From Flavobacterium sp. (GTDB taxonomy: Bacteria; Bacteroidota; Bacteroidia; Flavobacteriales; Flavobacteriaceae): a stretch of DNA of 64,000 nucleotides. The notes beneath the pieces were generated by a model that was not told the origin of the DNA, did no database searches, and worked only from the letters and a program-made list of their open reading frames with translations. The DNA is taken from NCBI RefSeq assembly GCF_025352015.1, contig NZ_JANXUG010000012.1:49164-113163 (forward strand). The letters run 5' to 3'. Shown here piece by piece: positions 7,738 to 18,300 of the stretch. The translations under genes were made by a program, and so were the position numbers. The first letter of the stretch is position 1, and every line of letters starts with the position of its first letter.

Positions 7738-9047
7738 TGAAAACATTAGATAAAATTCCAACAGGAAAAATAGAAAGAGCAAGCCAATTAGTAAAAACTG
7801 GTTTTAAAGTAGGCGGAAATTATGTTGCTTATTATGGAGAAAAAATAGTCAATCCGTCTTTGAACAGAGATAAACTGAATGAAAATAATGCTGAAGATAT
7901 TTATGATGGATTAAAAAATTTAAAAGGAAGCGCGTTGAAGGTGGCTCAAATGTTGAGCATGGACAAAAGTATTATGCCACAAGCATACGTTGATAAATTT
8001 TCGTTATCGCAATTTTCGGTTCCACCGCTATCAGCACCATTGGTACGCAAAACATTTAAAAAATATTTAGGGAAATATCCCGAAGAAATATACGATTCCT
8101 TCACTCCAGATGCTATGAATGCTGCAAGTATCGGTCAGGTACATAAAGCAACCAAAGACGGGAAAAACTTTGCTGTGAAAATCCAATACCCTGGAGTGGC
8201 GGAAAGTATAAGTTCAGATTTGGCATTGGTAAAACCATTTGCTACAAGAATGTTTAATTTAAAAGGCAAAGATTCAGAAAAATATTTTCAGGAAGTCGAA
8301 AATAAATTGCTCGAAGAAACGGATTATATTTTGGAATTAAAGCAAAGCATAGAGTTTTCGGAATGGTGTAAACCAATAATAAATCTTCGTTTTCCTGAGT
8401 ATTATCCTGAATTATCTTCCGAAAAAATCCTTACTATGGAATGGATTGATGGTGAGCATTTATCCGAGTTTACGGCTCATAATCAGAATAGAAAGAAAGG
8501 AGATAAGATTGGACAGACGCTATGGGATTTTTACATGTATCAAATGCATTATTTAAAACAAGTACATGCCGATCCGCATCCTGGAAATTTTTTAATTGAT
8601 GAAAATGATACTTTAATCGCTATAGATTTTGGTTGCATAAAACAAGTGCCTGAAGAGTTTTATGTTCCTTATTTTGAATTGGCGAATCCAAAAATAATCA
8701 ACAATCCAGATTTATTTAATGAAAAATTATATGAATTAGAGATTTTACGTTTAGATGACAGCAAAGAGGAAATAAAATATTTCACCAAAATCTTTCACGA
8801 TTTATTGAGCTTGTTCACTAAACCTTTTCACGGAGAATTTTTTGATTTTTCTGATGATGATTTCTTTGGAAAAATTGCTCAAATGGGCGAAGAATTTTCA
8901 AAAGACACACAACTCCGAAAAATGAATGGAAATAGAGGCTCTAAACATTTTTTATACATCAACAGAACTTTCTTTGGATTGTATAATTTGTTACACGATT
9001 TAAAAGCTCGAATTGACACCAAGTCATTTGAAAAATATATTTCTTAA
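7737..9047 (+). CDS. AarF/ABC1/UbiB family atypical kinase
   Basis: This protein is 436 residues long from the ATG at 7737, which shares a base with the upstream stop (TAATG). Motifs of the ABC1/UbiB fold are visible: the N-terminal KGxxxKxxQ segment (LKGSALKVAQMLSMD), the Ala-rich loop in place of the P-loop (AASIGQVHKATK), the ATP-anchoring Lys (FAVKIQYPG), the catalytic HADPHPGNFLI and the metal-binding AIDFGCIKQVP. Family members act on quinone or isoprenoid lipid metabolism as ATPases. No ubiquinone or menaquinone gene is nearby. Coupling to a TetR-like regulator suggests that the two are expressed at a fixed ratio. Confidence 0.88.
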   Translation: MKTLDKIPTGKIERASQLVKTGFKVGGNYVAYYGEKIVNPSLNRDKLNENNAEDIYDGLKNLKGSALKVAQMLSMDKSIMPQAYVDKFSLSQFSVPPLSAPLVRKTFKKYLGKYPEEIYDSFTPDAMNAASIGQVHKATKDGKNFAVKIQYPGVAESISSDLALVKPFATRMFNLKGKDSEKYFQEVENKLLEETDYILELKQSIEFSEWCKPIINLRFPEYYPELSSEKILTMEWIDGEHLSEFTAHNQNRKKGDKIGQTLWDFYMYQMHYLKQVHADPHPGNFLIDENDTLIAIDFGCIKQVPEEFYVPYFELANPKIINNPDLFNEKLYELEILRLDDSKEEIKYFTKIFHDLLSLFTKPFHGEFFDFSDDDFFGKIAQMGEEFSKDTQLRKMNGNRGSKHFLYINRTFFGLYNLLHDLKARIDTKSFEKYIS

Positions 9048-9080
9048 GTGAAATTGTGGTTATTTATTGGTTAGGTTGAT

Positions 9081-9122
9081 AAGGGCGACACTCCACGTTT
9101 GAGTTCTGTCGCTCTTGTCTTT
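9081..9122. terminator. Probable terminator between convergent genes
   Basis: AGGGCGACA and TGTCGCTCT form a 9-bp stem with one G-T pair around a 16-base loop, followed by a weak T-rich tract. It lies between the AarF gene (+) and the repeat protein (-). The large loop makes it less certain than the others. Confidence 0.45.
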
Positions 9123-9140
9123 TACAAATAATTTTGATTA

Positions 9141-10586
9141 TTACCGTGCAATAACAATCCAATCAGTGCCATCGCTCTGAACAGTATATCGCACACTGCC
9201 AGATATAGTTGTAATGAATGCATTGGTAACGTCATCATAAATATTTCCAGAAGTACTTGAAAAGACTTTGGAAGATATGCCATTACTACCAATAATTACG
9301 AATATTTTTCCTGTATTACCAACTGGTGTTGGTAACCTGATTTCTGAAACAGAGCCAAAAACTCTAATAGTATATTGTGTTAGTGCTACAAGATAAACGC
9401 CAGTTGCTGCGCCAGTTGTTGTGTAAGGAAAAACAGTATTAGACGACCAAGAGCTTCCGCCATTACCGTCTGTTTGTAAAAATTGCCCAGCTGTTCCTCT
9501 AACAATTGGCAGCGAATAGCCTGGTGCAGAAGCTGGATTACTAATTTGCAATGTTCCGTTTATTCTAACAATATTATTGTCAAACTCACCATAAATTAGA
9601 GCATTATTAGCATCTGCATTAGAGTTTTCAATATAAAGTTTATTACTCCCGGTTTCATTATATCCTGCTTGATATCCCAAGCCAAGATTTCCAATACCAG
9701 AAATATTACTAAAAAAACTTTGATATCCAAATGCGGAGTTGTTATTTCCTGTAGTATTAGATCTCAAAGATTGAACGCCTGCACTGGTATTGTTATTTCC
9801 AAGTGTATTTTGAAATAATGAATTTACACCAATAGCGGTATTTAATGTGCCATTGGAATTTGTATTTAAAGCTCTATCACCAACAGCAGTATTAAAATCT
9901 GCAGTATTCGCAGTCAGAGCATTTCTTCCCACGGCAACGTTTGAACTATTAGTTGAATTAGAAAATAAAGCACCTACACCTATGGCAACATTTTCTATCC
10001 CTGTTGTGTTCGAAGACAAAGCTACATCTCCTACAGCCACATTTCTGCTCCCAGTTGTATTGCCCGGCATCACATTAGTGCCAATAGCTGTATTTCTGTA
10101 ACCAGCTGCAGGATTTACCAACGAGTTGGCACCTAGCGAAGTGTTTTTTACATTTGCGGTGGTAGAAGTTGCTCCAGTAGGGTTGCCTATAAATGCCGAT
10201 CTAATATTAAATCGTTTAAAAACTATGTCAACATCATCAGTAGTTCCGAAGAAATTTGTAGCTGCACTTGTACCTGTGTTTCCTGTAAGCGACCAATCAG
10301 CATTTAAACCTACAGCCAGTTGAACCCAGATTGAGCCATTCCAGTAATAATATCCATTAGGTGAAAACCCCGAATTGTAAACTAATAAAGAAGTTAGCGG
10401 AGAAGCAATGGTAGCTACATCACTCACACTTGTTAAAGACACTCTTGGAATCAAAAGTCCGCTGTTAGTTGATGTAATATCTAGCATTGATGAGGCATCG
10501 GGCGATGTGGTGCCAATACCAACTTGTGCATACGTTTTAACTATTGCTAAAAATAAAAGCGAGGTTATGTAGATTTTCAATTTCAT
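9141..10586 (-). CDS. Secreted protein with YadA-head-like repeats
   Basis: This 481-residue protein has a signal peptide (MKLKIYITSLLFLAIVKTYAQ) and then the motif VGIGTTSPDASSMLDI, common in flavobacterial tail-fibre-like surface proteins. Residues about 145-320 are a tandem array of roughly 22-residue units, such as YRNTAIGTNVMPGNTTG, SRNVAVGDVALSSNTTG and IENVAIGVGALFSN. These resemble the NxAxGxxA repeats of trimeric autotransporter (YadA) heads and phage fibres, which form left-handed beta rolls. The C-terminus (SGSVRYTVQSDGTDWIVI) is a beta-rich tail and no T9SS sorting domain is obvious. It is probably exported and surface or matrix associated; receptor or function unknown. Confidence 0.8.
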   Translation of the reverse strand: MKLKIYITSLLFLAIVKTYAQVGIGTTSPDASSMLDITSTNSGLLIPRVSLTSVSDVATIASPLTSLLVYNSGFSPNGYYYWNGSIWVQLAVGLNADWSLTGNTGTSAATNFFGTTDDVDIVFKRFNIRSAFIGNPTGATSTTANVKNTSLGANSLVNPAAGYRNTAIGTNVMPGNTTGSRNVAVGDVALSSNTTGIENVAIGVGALFSNSTNSSNVAVGRNALTANTADFNTAVGDRALNTNSNGTLNTAIGVNSLFQNTLGNNNTSAGVQSLRSNTTGNNNSAFGYQSFFSNISGIGNLGLGYQAGYNETGSNKLYIENSNADANNALIYGEFDNNIVRINGTLQISNPASAPGYSLPIVRGTAGQFLQTDGNGGSSWSSNTVFPYTTTGAATGVYLVALTQYTIRVFGSVSEIRLPTPVGNTGKIFVIIGSNGISSKVFSSTSGNIYDDVTNAFITTISGSVRYTVQSDGTDWIVIAR

Positions 10587-10619
10587 AAATCATTCAAATG
10601 GTAACTGACATTGGGTATA

Positions 10620-10627
10620 CAAAAGTA
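10620..10627 (-). promoter_or_regulatory. Promoter -7 element of the YadA-head-like gene
   Basis: On the minus strand this is TACTTTTG, a full TAnnTTTG match, about 34 bases from the start codon. No clear TTG is seen at normal -33 spacing. Confidence 0.45.
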
Positions 10628-10767
10628 AATCTAATTTAATAAAAAATATAAAATATACCTTAAAATCTGCATGTTAAACAAAAATAAAATTTTTAAAAAC
10701 GGCTACTTACTTAAATATATTTTTTATTTCAATACAGAATGTTCAATTTTGTAATTCATTTTATATG

Positions 10768-11691
10768 ATGCTACAAGTCAACAATATTTCATTTTCTTAC
10801 CAAGAAAAATTAACAATCAGTTCTCTCTCTTTTAATGTAAAAAAAGGTGAAAACTTGGCTATTATTGGTGAAAGTGGTTGCGGAAAAAGTACTTTGCTTA
10901 AATTGGTTTACGGACTTTATGATTTGGATGAAGGTCAAATTTTTTGGCAAGAAAGCCAAATATTAGGACCAAAATATCTTGTTATTCCAGGAATGGATTT
11001 TATGAAATATTTAGCTCAAGATTTTGATTTAATGCCGTTTACAACAGTTGCCGAAAATGTAGGTAACTTTATTTCAAATGTCTTTCCGATAAAGAAAAAA
11101 GAAAGAATAGCTGATCTTTTGAAAACTGTGGAAATGACTGAATATGCAGCTGTAAAAACAAAATATTTAAGTGGAGGACAAATGCAACGCGTTGCATTGG
11201 CTAAAGTTTTAGCATTGGAACCCGAAGTTTTGTTGCTCGATGAACCCTTTAGTCATATTGATAATTTTAGAAAAAACAGTTTGCGTAGAAAATTGTTTAG
11301 TTATTTAAAAGAAAAACAAATCACAACTATTTTTGCAACCCATGATAGTGCCGATGTTTTGGCATTTGCAAATCAAGTTTTAGTTTTAAAAGATGGCAAA
11401 CTTATCAGAGAAGGAAATCCTAAAGCACTTTACGAAACTCCAAAAACCAAGTATATCGCATCTCTTTTTGGGGATGTAAACGAAATTATAGTTCACGGAA
11501 AATCTGAACTAATTTATCCACATCAATTACAAATAGTAATCAAATCAGATTTGAAAGTTACCGTTATAAATTCCTATTTTTTAGGAAGTCATTACCTCAT
11601 TGAAGCCAACTATAACAAGGGAAGTTTGTTTTTTGAAAGTGAAAACACTATTCCAATTGGACACACATTTTATTTAAAAAAGAAATACTGA
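10768..11691 (+). CDS. ABC transporter ATP-binding protein, orphan
   Basis: This ATPase is about 307 residues long. It shows Walker A (GESGCGKSTLLKL), the Q-loop region (YLAQDFDLMPF), the signature LSGGQMQRVALAKVL, Walker B (VLLLDEPFSHID) and the switch His (ATHDSADVL). After about residue 225 there is a beta-rich extension that may be a TOBE-like regulatory domain, as in PotA, MalK and FbpC importers. No permease or binding protein is adjacent, so the substrate cannot be assigned. Two ATG codons are in tandem (10765 and 10768); the second is an arbitrary choice. A CAATTTTG element at 10744-10751 is one mismatch from the -7 consensus. Confidence 0.87.
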   Translation: MLQVNNISFSYQEKLTISSLSFNVKKGENLAIIGESGCGKSTLLKLVYGLYDLDEGQIFWQESQILGPKYLVIPGMDFMKYLAQDFDLMPFTTVAENVGNFISNVFPIKKKERIADLLKTVEMTEYAAVKTKYLSGGQMQRVALAKVLALEPEVLLLDEPFSHIDNFRKNSLRRKLFSYLKEKQITTIFATHDSADVLAFANQVLVLKDGKLIREGNPKALYETPKTKYIASLFGDVNEIIVHGKSELIYPHQLQIVIKSDLKVTVINSYFLGSHYLIEANYNKGSLFFESENTIPIGHTFYLKKKY

Positions 11692-11716
11692 ATCAAAAAA
11701 ATTCAGTATTTCTTTT
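11681..11716 (+). terminator. Terminator of the ABC ATPase gene
   Basis: AGAAATACTGAAT (11681-11693) and ATTCAGTATTTCT (11701-11713) form a 13-bp stem with a 7-base loop. The stem includes the stop codon of the ABC gene, so coding sequence is used as part of the terminator. Confidence 0.8.
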
Positions 11717-11739
11717 CTTTAAATATTCTTTGGTATAAA

Positions 11740-14154
11740 TTAATCCTTCAAATATTTTTCTAAAAATTGATCTTGTTCCCAAAGCAAGTGCAAAATATTT
11801 TCTTTTGCAACATAGCCATGCGCTTCTTTTGGCAATAATACCAATCTAACAGGTGCACCTAAATTTTTCAAGGCCTGAAAATACCGTTCCGATTGTAGCG
11901 TAAAAGTTCCTGGATTATTGTCGGCATCGCCATGAACAAGTAGTAAAGGCGTTTTCATTTTATCGGCATTTATAAAGGGCGACATTTCATTATAAATTGT
12001 TGGAATATCCCAATAGTTTCGTTGTTCGCTTTGAAACCCAAACGGAGTTAAGGTTCTGTTATATGCCCCGCTTCTGGCAATTCCGCAGGCAAAAAGAGAG
12101 CAATGTGTCAATAAATTTGCTGTCATAAATGCACCGTAGGAATGACCACCAATGGCTACTTTCTTTTTATTGATATACCCCAAATTATCAACGGCATCAA
12201 TAGCTGCGGCAGCATCATCTACTAATTGCTTTATAAAAGTATCATTGGGTTCAGCGGTTCCTTCCCCAATAATAGGAAACGAAGCATCATCAAGAACAGC
12301 ATAGCCTTTGGTTACCCAATAAACAAAAGAGCCATAGTTAGGAAAGGTAAACTCATTTGGATTTTTATCATTTTGTCCTGCAGAGCTTTTGTCCTTAAAT
12401 TCTGCGGGATAAGCCCAAATCAATAAAGGTAATTTCGCAGACTTTTTAGCGCTATCATAACCTTCGGGCAAATACAAGGTTCCAGATAAATCTACTCCAT
12501 CTTTGCGCTTGTATTTAATCACTTCCTTATATACATTTTTTATACTCTCAAACGGATTTTTGAAGTAGGTAAGTTGCAGTAATTTATTAGATTTTATATT
12601 TCTGAAAAAATAATTTGGAAATTCATTTTTAGATTGAATTTGCACCAAAACTTCTCCTTTTTTGAAATCTTCAATCGAAAGTAATGTTTCTTTTTTGTCT
12701 TTAAATGTTGAGGTATACAAACGTTTTGATTTCAAAGTTTCCAAATTAAATTCATCAATAAATGGAAACTGCCCGTCTTTTGTAAAACCATTCCCAATAC
12801 GATACGCATTGTTGTTCTCGATTGCCAGAACATAGCGATTGTTTTCGTTTCGTTTGGTTTCAAAATTACCAGGATCAGCATAAATATCTTGGGAGTTTCT
12901 GTCTGAAATAATTTTTGCAGCTTTATTCGGATTTGATGGATTAATCAGATATGTTTTCGTATTTCTGGTGTCATACCATTCATCCGTAACTACAGCAATT
13001 TTTTCGTTGCCCCAAATTACGTTATCAAAACGTTGTTGCGTTTTAATTAATGATGTTGGTTCGCTATTAAAGGGTGCATCCCACGTAAAAATTTCGTCTC
13101 TAAAGGCTGCTTTTACTGCTTGGTCACCTTCATCTAATGCTATTACATACGCCCAATTTGCTGGTTTATCCGCTCTCCAGCCTAAACTTCTTTTCCCTTT
13201 CCTTACAGATGAAAAACCTTTAGGAATCACTTCGTTCAACGGAATTTCATTGACCACTTTAACTTCTTTTCCATTGGTATCATAAATCACAGTTTTTTGA
13301 GCAAAACGACTGTAAGGAACGATATAAGAAAACGGTTTTTGAATGGTTGTCAACATTAAATAAGTGCCATCTGGAGAAAAACTTTCGCCAGCATATAAAT
13401 CGCTTTCTTTGAAAAAATCAACTTTCCCTGTTATCGAAACTTTGTATAATTCTGAAGTTATTAGCGTTTCAAAATTAGTTTCATCTGTCTTGTTTTTTAA
13501 TAAATCAGGATAGGTTCTGTTTTGCGATTTTGAGCCATCGCTTCCAGAAACAGTTGGTCCTTTTGGTAATTCCTTTTTAGTATCAAGTAAGGATGGACGA
13601 TTTTGAGGAATCATTTTTACCAATAAAGTTTTGCTGTCGTTCATCCAATTTATTGGGGTTCCAAGATTGGCATTGAGCTTGGCAGAGGTAAGCTTTTGGG
13701 CTGTAGCCGATGCAACATCTATAACCCATAATTCAATTCCGGTTGCGATCGTATTGGTAAACGCAATTTTCTTTTCATTAGGCGACCACGTTACAAATGC
13801 AATTCGTGGCTTTTCGGGCAAACCGCTAATTTGAGTTTCAGTTTTGTTGGTTATTTTTCTAATTTTTAAGTTTGAAATATAATTCACCGCACTAGCAATA
13901 TTAGTAATCGGATTGATGCGCAAACCTCCTAAACGCATTTCGTCTTGGTTTAAATCATCAAGCGATTTATAAGTATTTCGATAGGTGTAAAGCAGGTACT
14001 CTTTTTTTGAATCCATACTCACATTTGGTGCTTTTTCATAATCTGCCAACGCTAAAATTGTTGCGGGCGGTTTTTGATAGGCAAGATTTTCTTGGGCTGC
14101 CGATATTGTTGTCCAAAAGCAAGAAATAACAACAAGCAACTTTAATTTTTTCAT
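11740..14154 (-). CDS. Secreted S9 family (prolyl oligopeptidase-type) serine peptidase
   Basis: This 804-residue protein has a signal peptide (MKKLKLLVVISCFWTTISA). The N-terminal two thirds are beta-propeller-like (IAFVTWSPNEKKIAFTN, SFSPDGTYLMLTT). The C-terminal alpha/beta-hydrolase domain starts about residue 560. The catalytic triad is visible: Ser672 in GGHSYGAFM, Asp745 in VHGDADNNPGTF and His779 in PKEAHGY. The order and spacing fit S9 peptidases, and the long form resembles glutamyl endopeptidase-type S9 members. It probably degrades peptides in the periplasm or outside the cell. It is a single gene, convergent with the ABC ATPase gene. Confidence 0.9.
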   Translation of the reverse strand: MKKLKLLVVISCFWTTISAAQENLAYQKPPATILALADYEKAPNVSMDSKKEYLLYTYRNTYKSLDDLNQDEMRLGGLRINPITNIASAVNYISNLKIRKITNKTETQISGLPEKPRIAFVTWSPNEKKIAFTNTIATGIELWVIDVASATAQKLTSAKLNANLGTPINWMNDSKTLLVKMIPQNRPSLLDTKKELPKGPTVSGSDGSKSQNRTYPDLLKNKTDETNFETLITSELYKVSITGKVDFFKESDLYAGESFSPDGTYLMLTTIQKPFSYIVPYSRFAQKTVIYDTNGKEVKVVNEIPLNEVIPKGFSSVRKGKRSLGWRADKPANWAYVIALDEGDQAVKAAFRDEIFTWDAPFNSEPTSLIKTQQRFDNVIWGNEKIAVVTDEWYDTRNTKTYLINPSNPNKAAKIISDRNSQDIYADPGNFETKRNENNRYVLAIENNNAYRIGNGFTKDGQFPFIDEFNLETLKSKRLYTSTFKDKKETLLSIEDFKKGEVLVQIQSKNEFPNYFFRNIKSNKLLQLTYFKNPFESIKNVYKEVIKYKRKDGVDLSGTLYLPEGYDSAKKSAKLPLLIWAYPAEFKDKSSAGQNDKNPNEFTFPNYGSFVYWVTKGYAVLDDASFPIIGEGTAEPNDTFIKQLVDDAAAAIDAVDNLGYINKKKVAIGGHSYGAFMTANLLTHCSLFACGIARSGAYNRTLTPFGFQSEQRNYWDIPTIYNEMSPFINADKMKTPLLLVHGDADNNPGTFTLQSERYFQALKNLGAPVRLVLLPKEAHGYVAKENILHLLWEQDQFLEKYLKD

Positions 14155-14247
14155 AACAAAAAGATTTGATTTATTCTGCCAATTTACAAACTCGTAGTTA
14201 CATATTTATTAAATCTTAAAATAAAATCGCTACCCGTGAAAAATGCT

Positions 14248-14255
14248 TAAATTTG
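14248..14255 (+). promoter_or_regulatory. Promoter -7 element of the FabH-type gene
   Basis: TAAATTTG is a full TAnnTTTG match, 31 bases upstream of the ATG at 14287. No clear -33 TTG is present. Confidence 0.5.
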
Positions 14256-14286
14256 TTTCTCTTTTCGATAATTTAATACAAATTAT

Positions 14287-15291
14287 ATGTTTCGTTCAAA
14301 AATATCAGGGTTAGGTTTTTATGTTCCAGAAAATGTGGTTACCAATGATGACTTGTCTAAAATAATGGAAACTAGTGACGAATGGATTCAAGAGCGAACT
14401 GGAATTCAGGAACGAAGACACATTATTCGCGGTCAAGATACCACAACTTCAATGGGAGTAAAGGCTGCAAAAATTGCTATAGAACGCGCCGAAATTGCTA
14501 CTGATGAAATTGATTTTATAGTTTTTGCAACCATTTCACCGGATTATTATTTTCCTGGAGCAGGCGTTGAATTGCAAAAAGAACTAGGTTTGAAAACTAT
14601 AGGTGCTTTAGACATTCGCAATCAATGTTCGGGTTTTATTTATGCTTTGTCTGTTGCCGATCAGTTTATTAAAACTGGGATGTATAAAAATATATTAGTG
14701 GTTGCTTCCGAAGTACAATCATTAGGATTAGACATGACCACGCGAGGTCGAAGCGTTTCGGTAATTTTTGGAGATGGCGCTGGTGCTGTAATTTTGACAA
14801 GGAGCGATGATGCGAGCGGCATTCTGTCAACGCATCTACATTCAGAAGGGGAACACGCCAAAGAATTAGCTGTTTTAGCACCGGGAATGGGAGGACGATG
14901 GGTTACTGATATTTTGGCAGATAAAAATCCCGACGACGAAAGTTATTTTCCTTATATGAATGGACAATTTGTATTCAAACATGCTGTGGTTCGTTTTAGT
15001 GAAGTAATTAATGAAGGTTTACAAGCCAATGATTTACAAGTTTCTGATATTAATATGTTGATTCCACATCAGGCAAATTTGAGGATTTCGCAGTTTATTC
15101 AAAAGAAATTTGGGTTACGTGACGACCAGGTTTTTAATAATATTCAAAAATATGGAAACACAACAGCAGCTTCCATTCCTATTGCGTTAACCGAAGCTTG
15201 GGAAAACGGAAAAATTAAGAAAGGCGACACTTTAGTTCTAGCAGCTTTTGGTAGCGGATTTACTTGGGCAAGTGCTATTATTAAATGGTAA
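14287..15291 (+). CDS. 3-oxoacyl-ACP synthase III (FabH family)
   Basis: This 334-residue thiolase-fold enzyme condenses an acyl-CoA with malonyl-ACP to begin or extend fatty-acyl chains. The catalytic triad is complete: Cys114 in RNQCSGFIYAL, His261 in IPHQANLRI and Asn291 in YGNTTAASIP. The DEWIQERTGIQERR segment is typical of KAS III. It stands apart from any fab cluster, and flavobacteria usually carry several FabH paralogues, so it may serve a secondary lipid or branched-chain starter role rather than being the main FabH. No gene symbol is given for that reason. Confidence 0.9.
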   Translation: MFRSKISGLGFYVPENVVTNDDLSKIMETSDEWIQERTGIQERRHIIRGQDTTTSMGVKAAKIAIERAEIATDEIDFIVFATISPDYYFPGAGVELQKELGLKTIGALDIRNQCSGFIYALSVADQFIKTGMYKNILVVASEVQSLGLDMTTRGRSVSVIFGDGAGAVILTRSDDASGILSTHLHSEGEHAKELAVLAPGMGGRWVTDILADKNPDDESYFPYMNGQFVFKHAVVRFSEVINEGLQANDLQVSDINMLIPHQANLRISQFIQKKFGLRDDQVFNNIQKYGNTTAASIPIALTEAWENGKIKKGDTLVLAAFGSGFTWASAIIKW

Positions 15292-15309
15292 AATTTTCTT
15301 CTAAATACA

Positions 15310-15337
15310 AAAAGCCATCCGTTAAAAGATGGCTTTT
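15310..15337. terminator. Bidirectional terminator
   Basis: AAAAGCCATC (15310-15319) and GATGGCTTTT (15328-15337) form a 10-bp stem with A and T runs on both sides. It serves the convergent FabH-type gene and the large T9SS surface protein gene. Confidence 0.85.
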
Positions 15338-15360
15338 GCACAACATAATTGTAATGTAGG

Positions 15361-18300
15361 TTATCGCTTCATGGCGAAATGGGCTCTAAATTCTTGTGCA
15401 ACCTGATGTTGATCGGTGTATTTGACACTAAACCAATAATCGTCAGATGGCATTAAATGACCGTTATAGGTTCCGTCCCAACCATTACTACTTGGTTTTA
15501 TTAGCGTAAGCAATTTTCCATATCGGTCATAAATTTCAATTTTAGCGGTGGATTGATTAGATAAATCTTTAATATTCCATGTGTCGTGATAACCATCCCC
15601 ATTGGGCGTAAAGAATTTTGGATAATTCACAATTAGAGCCCGAACAGTAGTGCTTCCGCAACCATTTTTATCTCTAACGGTTATTGTATGAATACCTGAA
15701 CCTACATTTTCAAAAATAGGACTGTCTTGGAAATTTCCATCGTCTAGTTGGTATTCAAAATTATTTCCTTGACCCGTTGCAGTCACAGTAACGGATTGAT
15801 TATCCGAAAAATCTTGACTCACTTCATAAGCAACAACCGCTGGTTCTGATGGAGAAACAGTAATATTTACCGCTGGTGAACTGCAACCCGTTGTACTATT
15901 GGTAGCTACTAAAGTATAAATTCCTGGTAAAACGGCCTGATAATTATTGGCAGTTCCAACTGTGGTTCCTGTTGCATTCGTCCATACAAAAGTATGGTTG
16001 GCACTTGGTAGACCACTGTAAATGTTGTATGGATTTAAAAGAATCTCTGTTTTACTATCTATACAAATGATACCGTCGGTAGGTGTTGGTTCAGGTAATT
16101 TATTAACTAGAATCGAAATTGGTTTTACGTCAAAACAATTTGCCGTCAATGTATTTTTTACTCTCACATAAACAACAGATTGGGTAGAGGCTGTTACTGG
16201 ATTTGCTCCTGTAGTTGCATCGGCTAGACTTTCGTAATAGGTAACTTGAAATTCACTTCCTGTTTGAGTTCCCAAAACTGTTGCAGATAATGACGTTAGG
16301 TTGAATAATGTTATTCCATCATTGGTACCATCTTGGTCACAAACCGTTGTAAAATTTGCAGGAATTGGATGCGCAATTGGTGTGTCTATTATAGTTATTG
16401 TAAATGAACTTTCATCACTGCATCTTTGTAGAAATGGCGACAAAGCATATATATAAATAGTTTGCGATGTACTAACAACTGTTCCAACATTTAAAGGAGT
16501 TCCTGTACCATTTGGACCTGTATAATAGTTGCCAAAAGACAATGCGGGAAGCGGAAAGCTTTCACAAATGGTCACGTTTGGTAAATTATCAACATTGAAA
16601 ATTGATACGGCAAAACTTCGTTCTGTAGTACAATCTGGTGATGTAGCCGAATGAGCAAATACATAAACCGTTTGATTTGCTGTTAAAATAGCTCCTGCGT
16701 TTAACAAAGTTCCCGTTGCATTTGAACCTGTATAATAATTACCAAATGTTAATGAAGGTAAAGTATACGAATTACATGAAAAAGAATTTGAAATAGGTGC
16801 TAGAGTTGGGGTATGATTTATCGTCACAGTAAATGAAGTTTCATCAATACATGAAAATGCAGTTCTTATGATTGATTCTTTGAAAATGTATATCGTTTGA
16901 CTCAATGTTATTGTTGCTCCTGCAGCAATTTCCATTCCTGTTCCATTTGGTCCGCCAGTTTGAGTATAATATTTATTATTAGTCGTTAATTGCGGTAAAA
17001 CATAGCTATCACATGCAGTTATATTCTGAATCACATCTGCAGAAGTTGTAAAAATATTAATTTGAAAACTATTTTCGGCGCTACATGCTGGGGTTGTGTT
17101 TGTAATAGCATAAATATAAATCCTTTGAGAGGTGGTTATAACCGTATTAGCTGCTAACATTAATCCAGTTCCGCCCGAACCCGTATAATAATTTCCAACA
17201 TTTAACGGAGTCAAAACATATTGGTCACAAATATCAATATCTGAACGAGAATCGATTGTTGGTAAAGGGTTTATAGTAACCGTAAAACTAGTTTGGTTGG
17301 AACAAGTCGCATCCAATCTCTTGAAGATATAAATAGTTTGAGTTGATAAAATAACATCACCAGCAAACATTGGCGTTCCTGTTCCGTCAGTACCAGAGAA
17401 ATAACTTCCATTTGACAGTGCTTGTAAAGTAAAAGTTTCACATACCGAAACATTTGGTAAGGTATCAACAGGTGGTTGCGCAAAAGTTAATGTAAAATGT
17501 AAATTATTGGTACAATTAACTCCTTCACTTGTTGTTGGAACATAAATATAAATAATTGAATTCGTATTAATAATAGTGCCTGCAGGAATTTGTTGACCTC
17601 CTCCATTTGGTGCAGTAAAATAATTGCCAATTGGTAATTGTGGTAAAGTATAACCATTACATTGAGAAACATCGGCAGGTTGAACAATTCCTATAAAAAC
17701 CTCAAAACTATCTTCGGCCGAACATGGCGTTGGTCCAGTTGTAGTGGAGTACACATAAACAGTTTGATTAGACATAATTGCTGTACCAGCGGGTAACTGA
17801 GTGCCAGTTCCACCTGGTCCAGTATAGTAATTTCCGACGGATAACGTTGGTAAAACATACGATGAACAATCAAATACATCATTTCTTATCCCAACAGATA
17901 AATTTGTAATAATTGTTACATAAAAACTTGAATTAACAACGCAAATTGGCGCAATTGTAGTAGTAAAATAATAATAGACCAGTTGTGAAGTGGTTATTAC
18001 TGTTCCAAAAGGAATTACTGTTCCACCACCGTTTGGTCCACCAGATTGTGTATAATATTTTCCGTATGTTAATGTTGGTAATGTATAGCTTCCACAACTA
18101 CTTAAATCTACAGGTGACAGCGAATTTTCATCAACTATAGTAACTTTAAAGGAACTGTTCGCAGCACAAGTTCCGGGTCCGCCAGGTTGATTAAAAATAT
18201 AGATAGTTTGGGTTTGACTTATAACATCTCCCGCAAACAAAGGTGTGCCACCTCCACCAATTTGGGTGAAATAATTCCCATTTACTAACGGTTGTAATGT

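Noticed and set aside
10768..11691. Assignment of the ABC ATPase to a specific importer such as PotA or FbpC
   Set aside because: The C-terminal extension is suggestive only, and no permease or binding-protein gene is adjacent, so no substrate is given.
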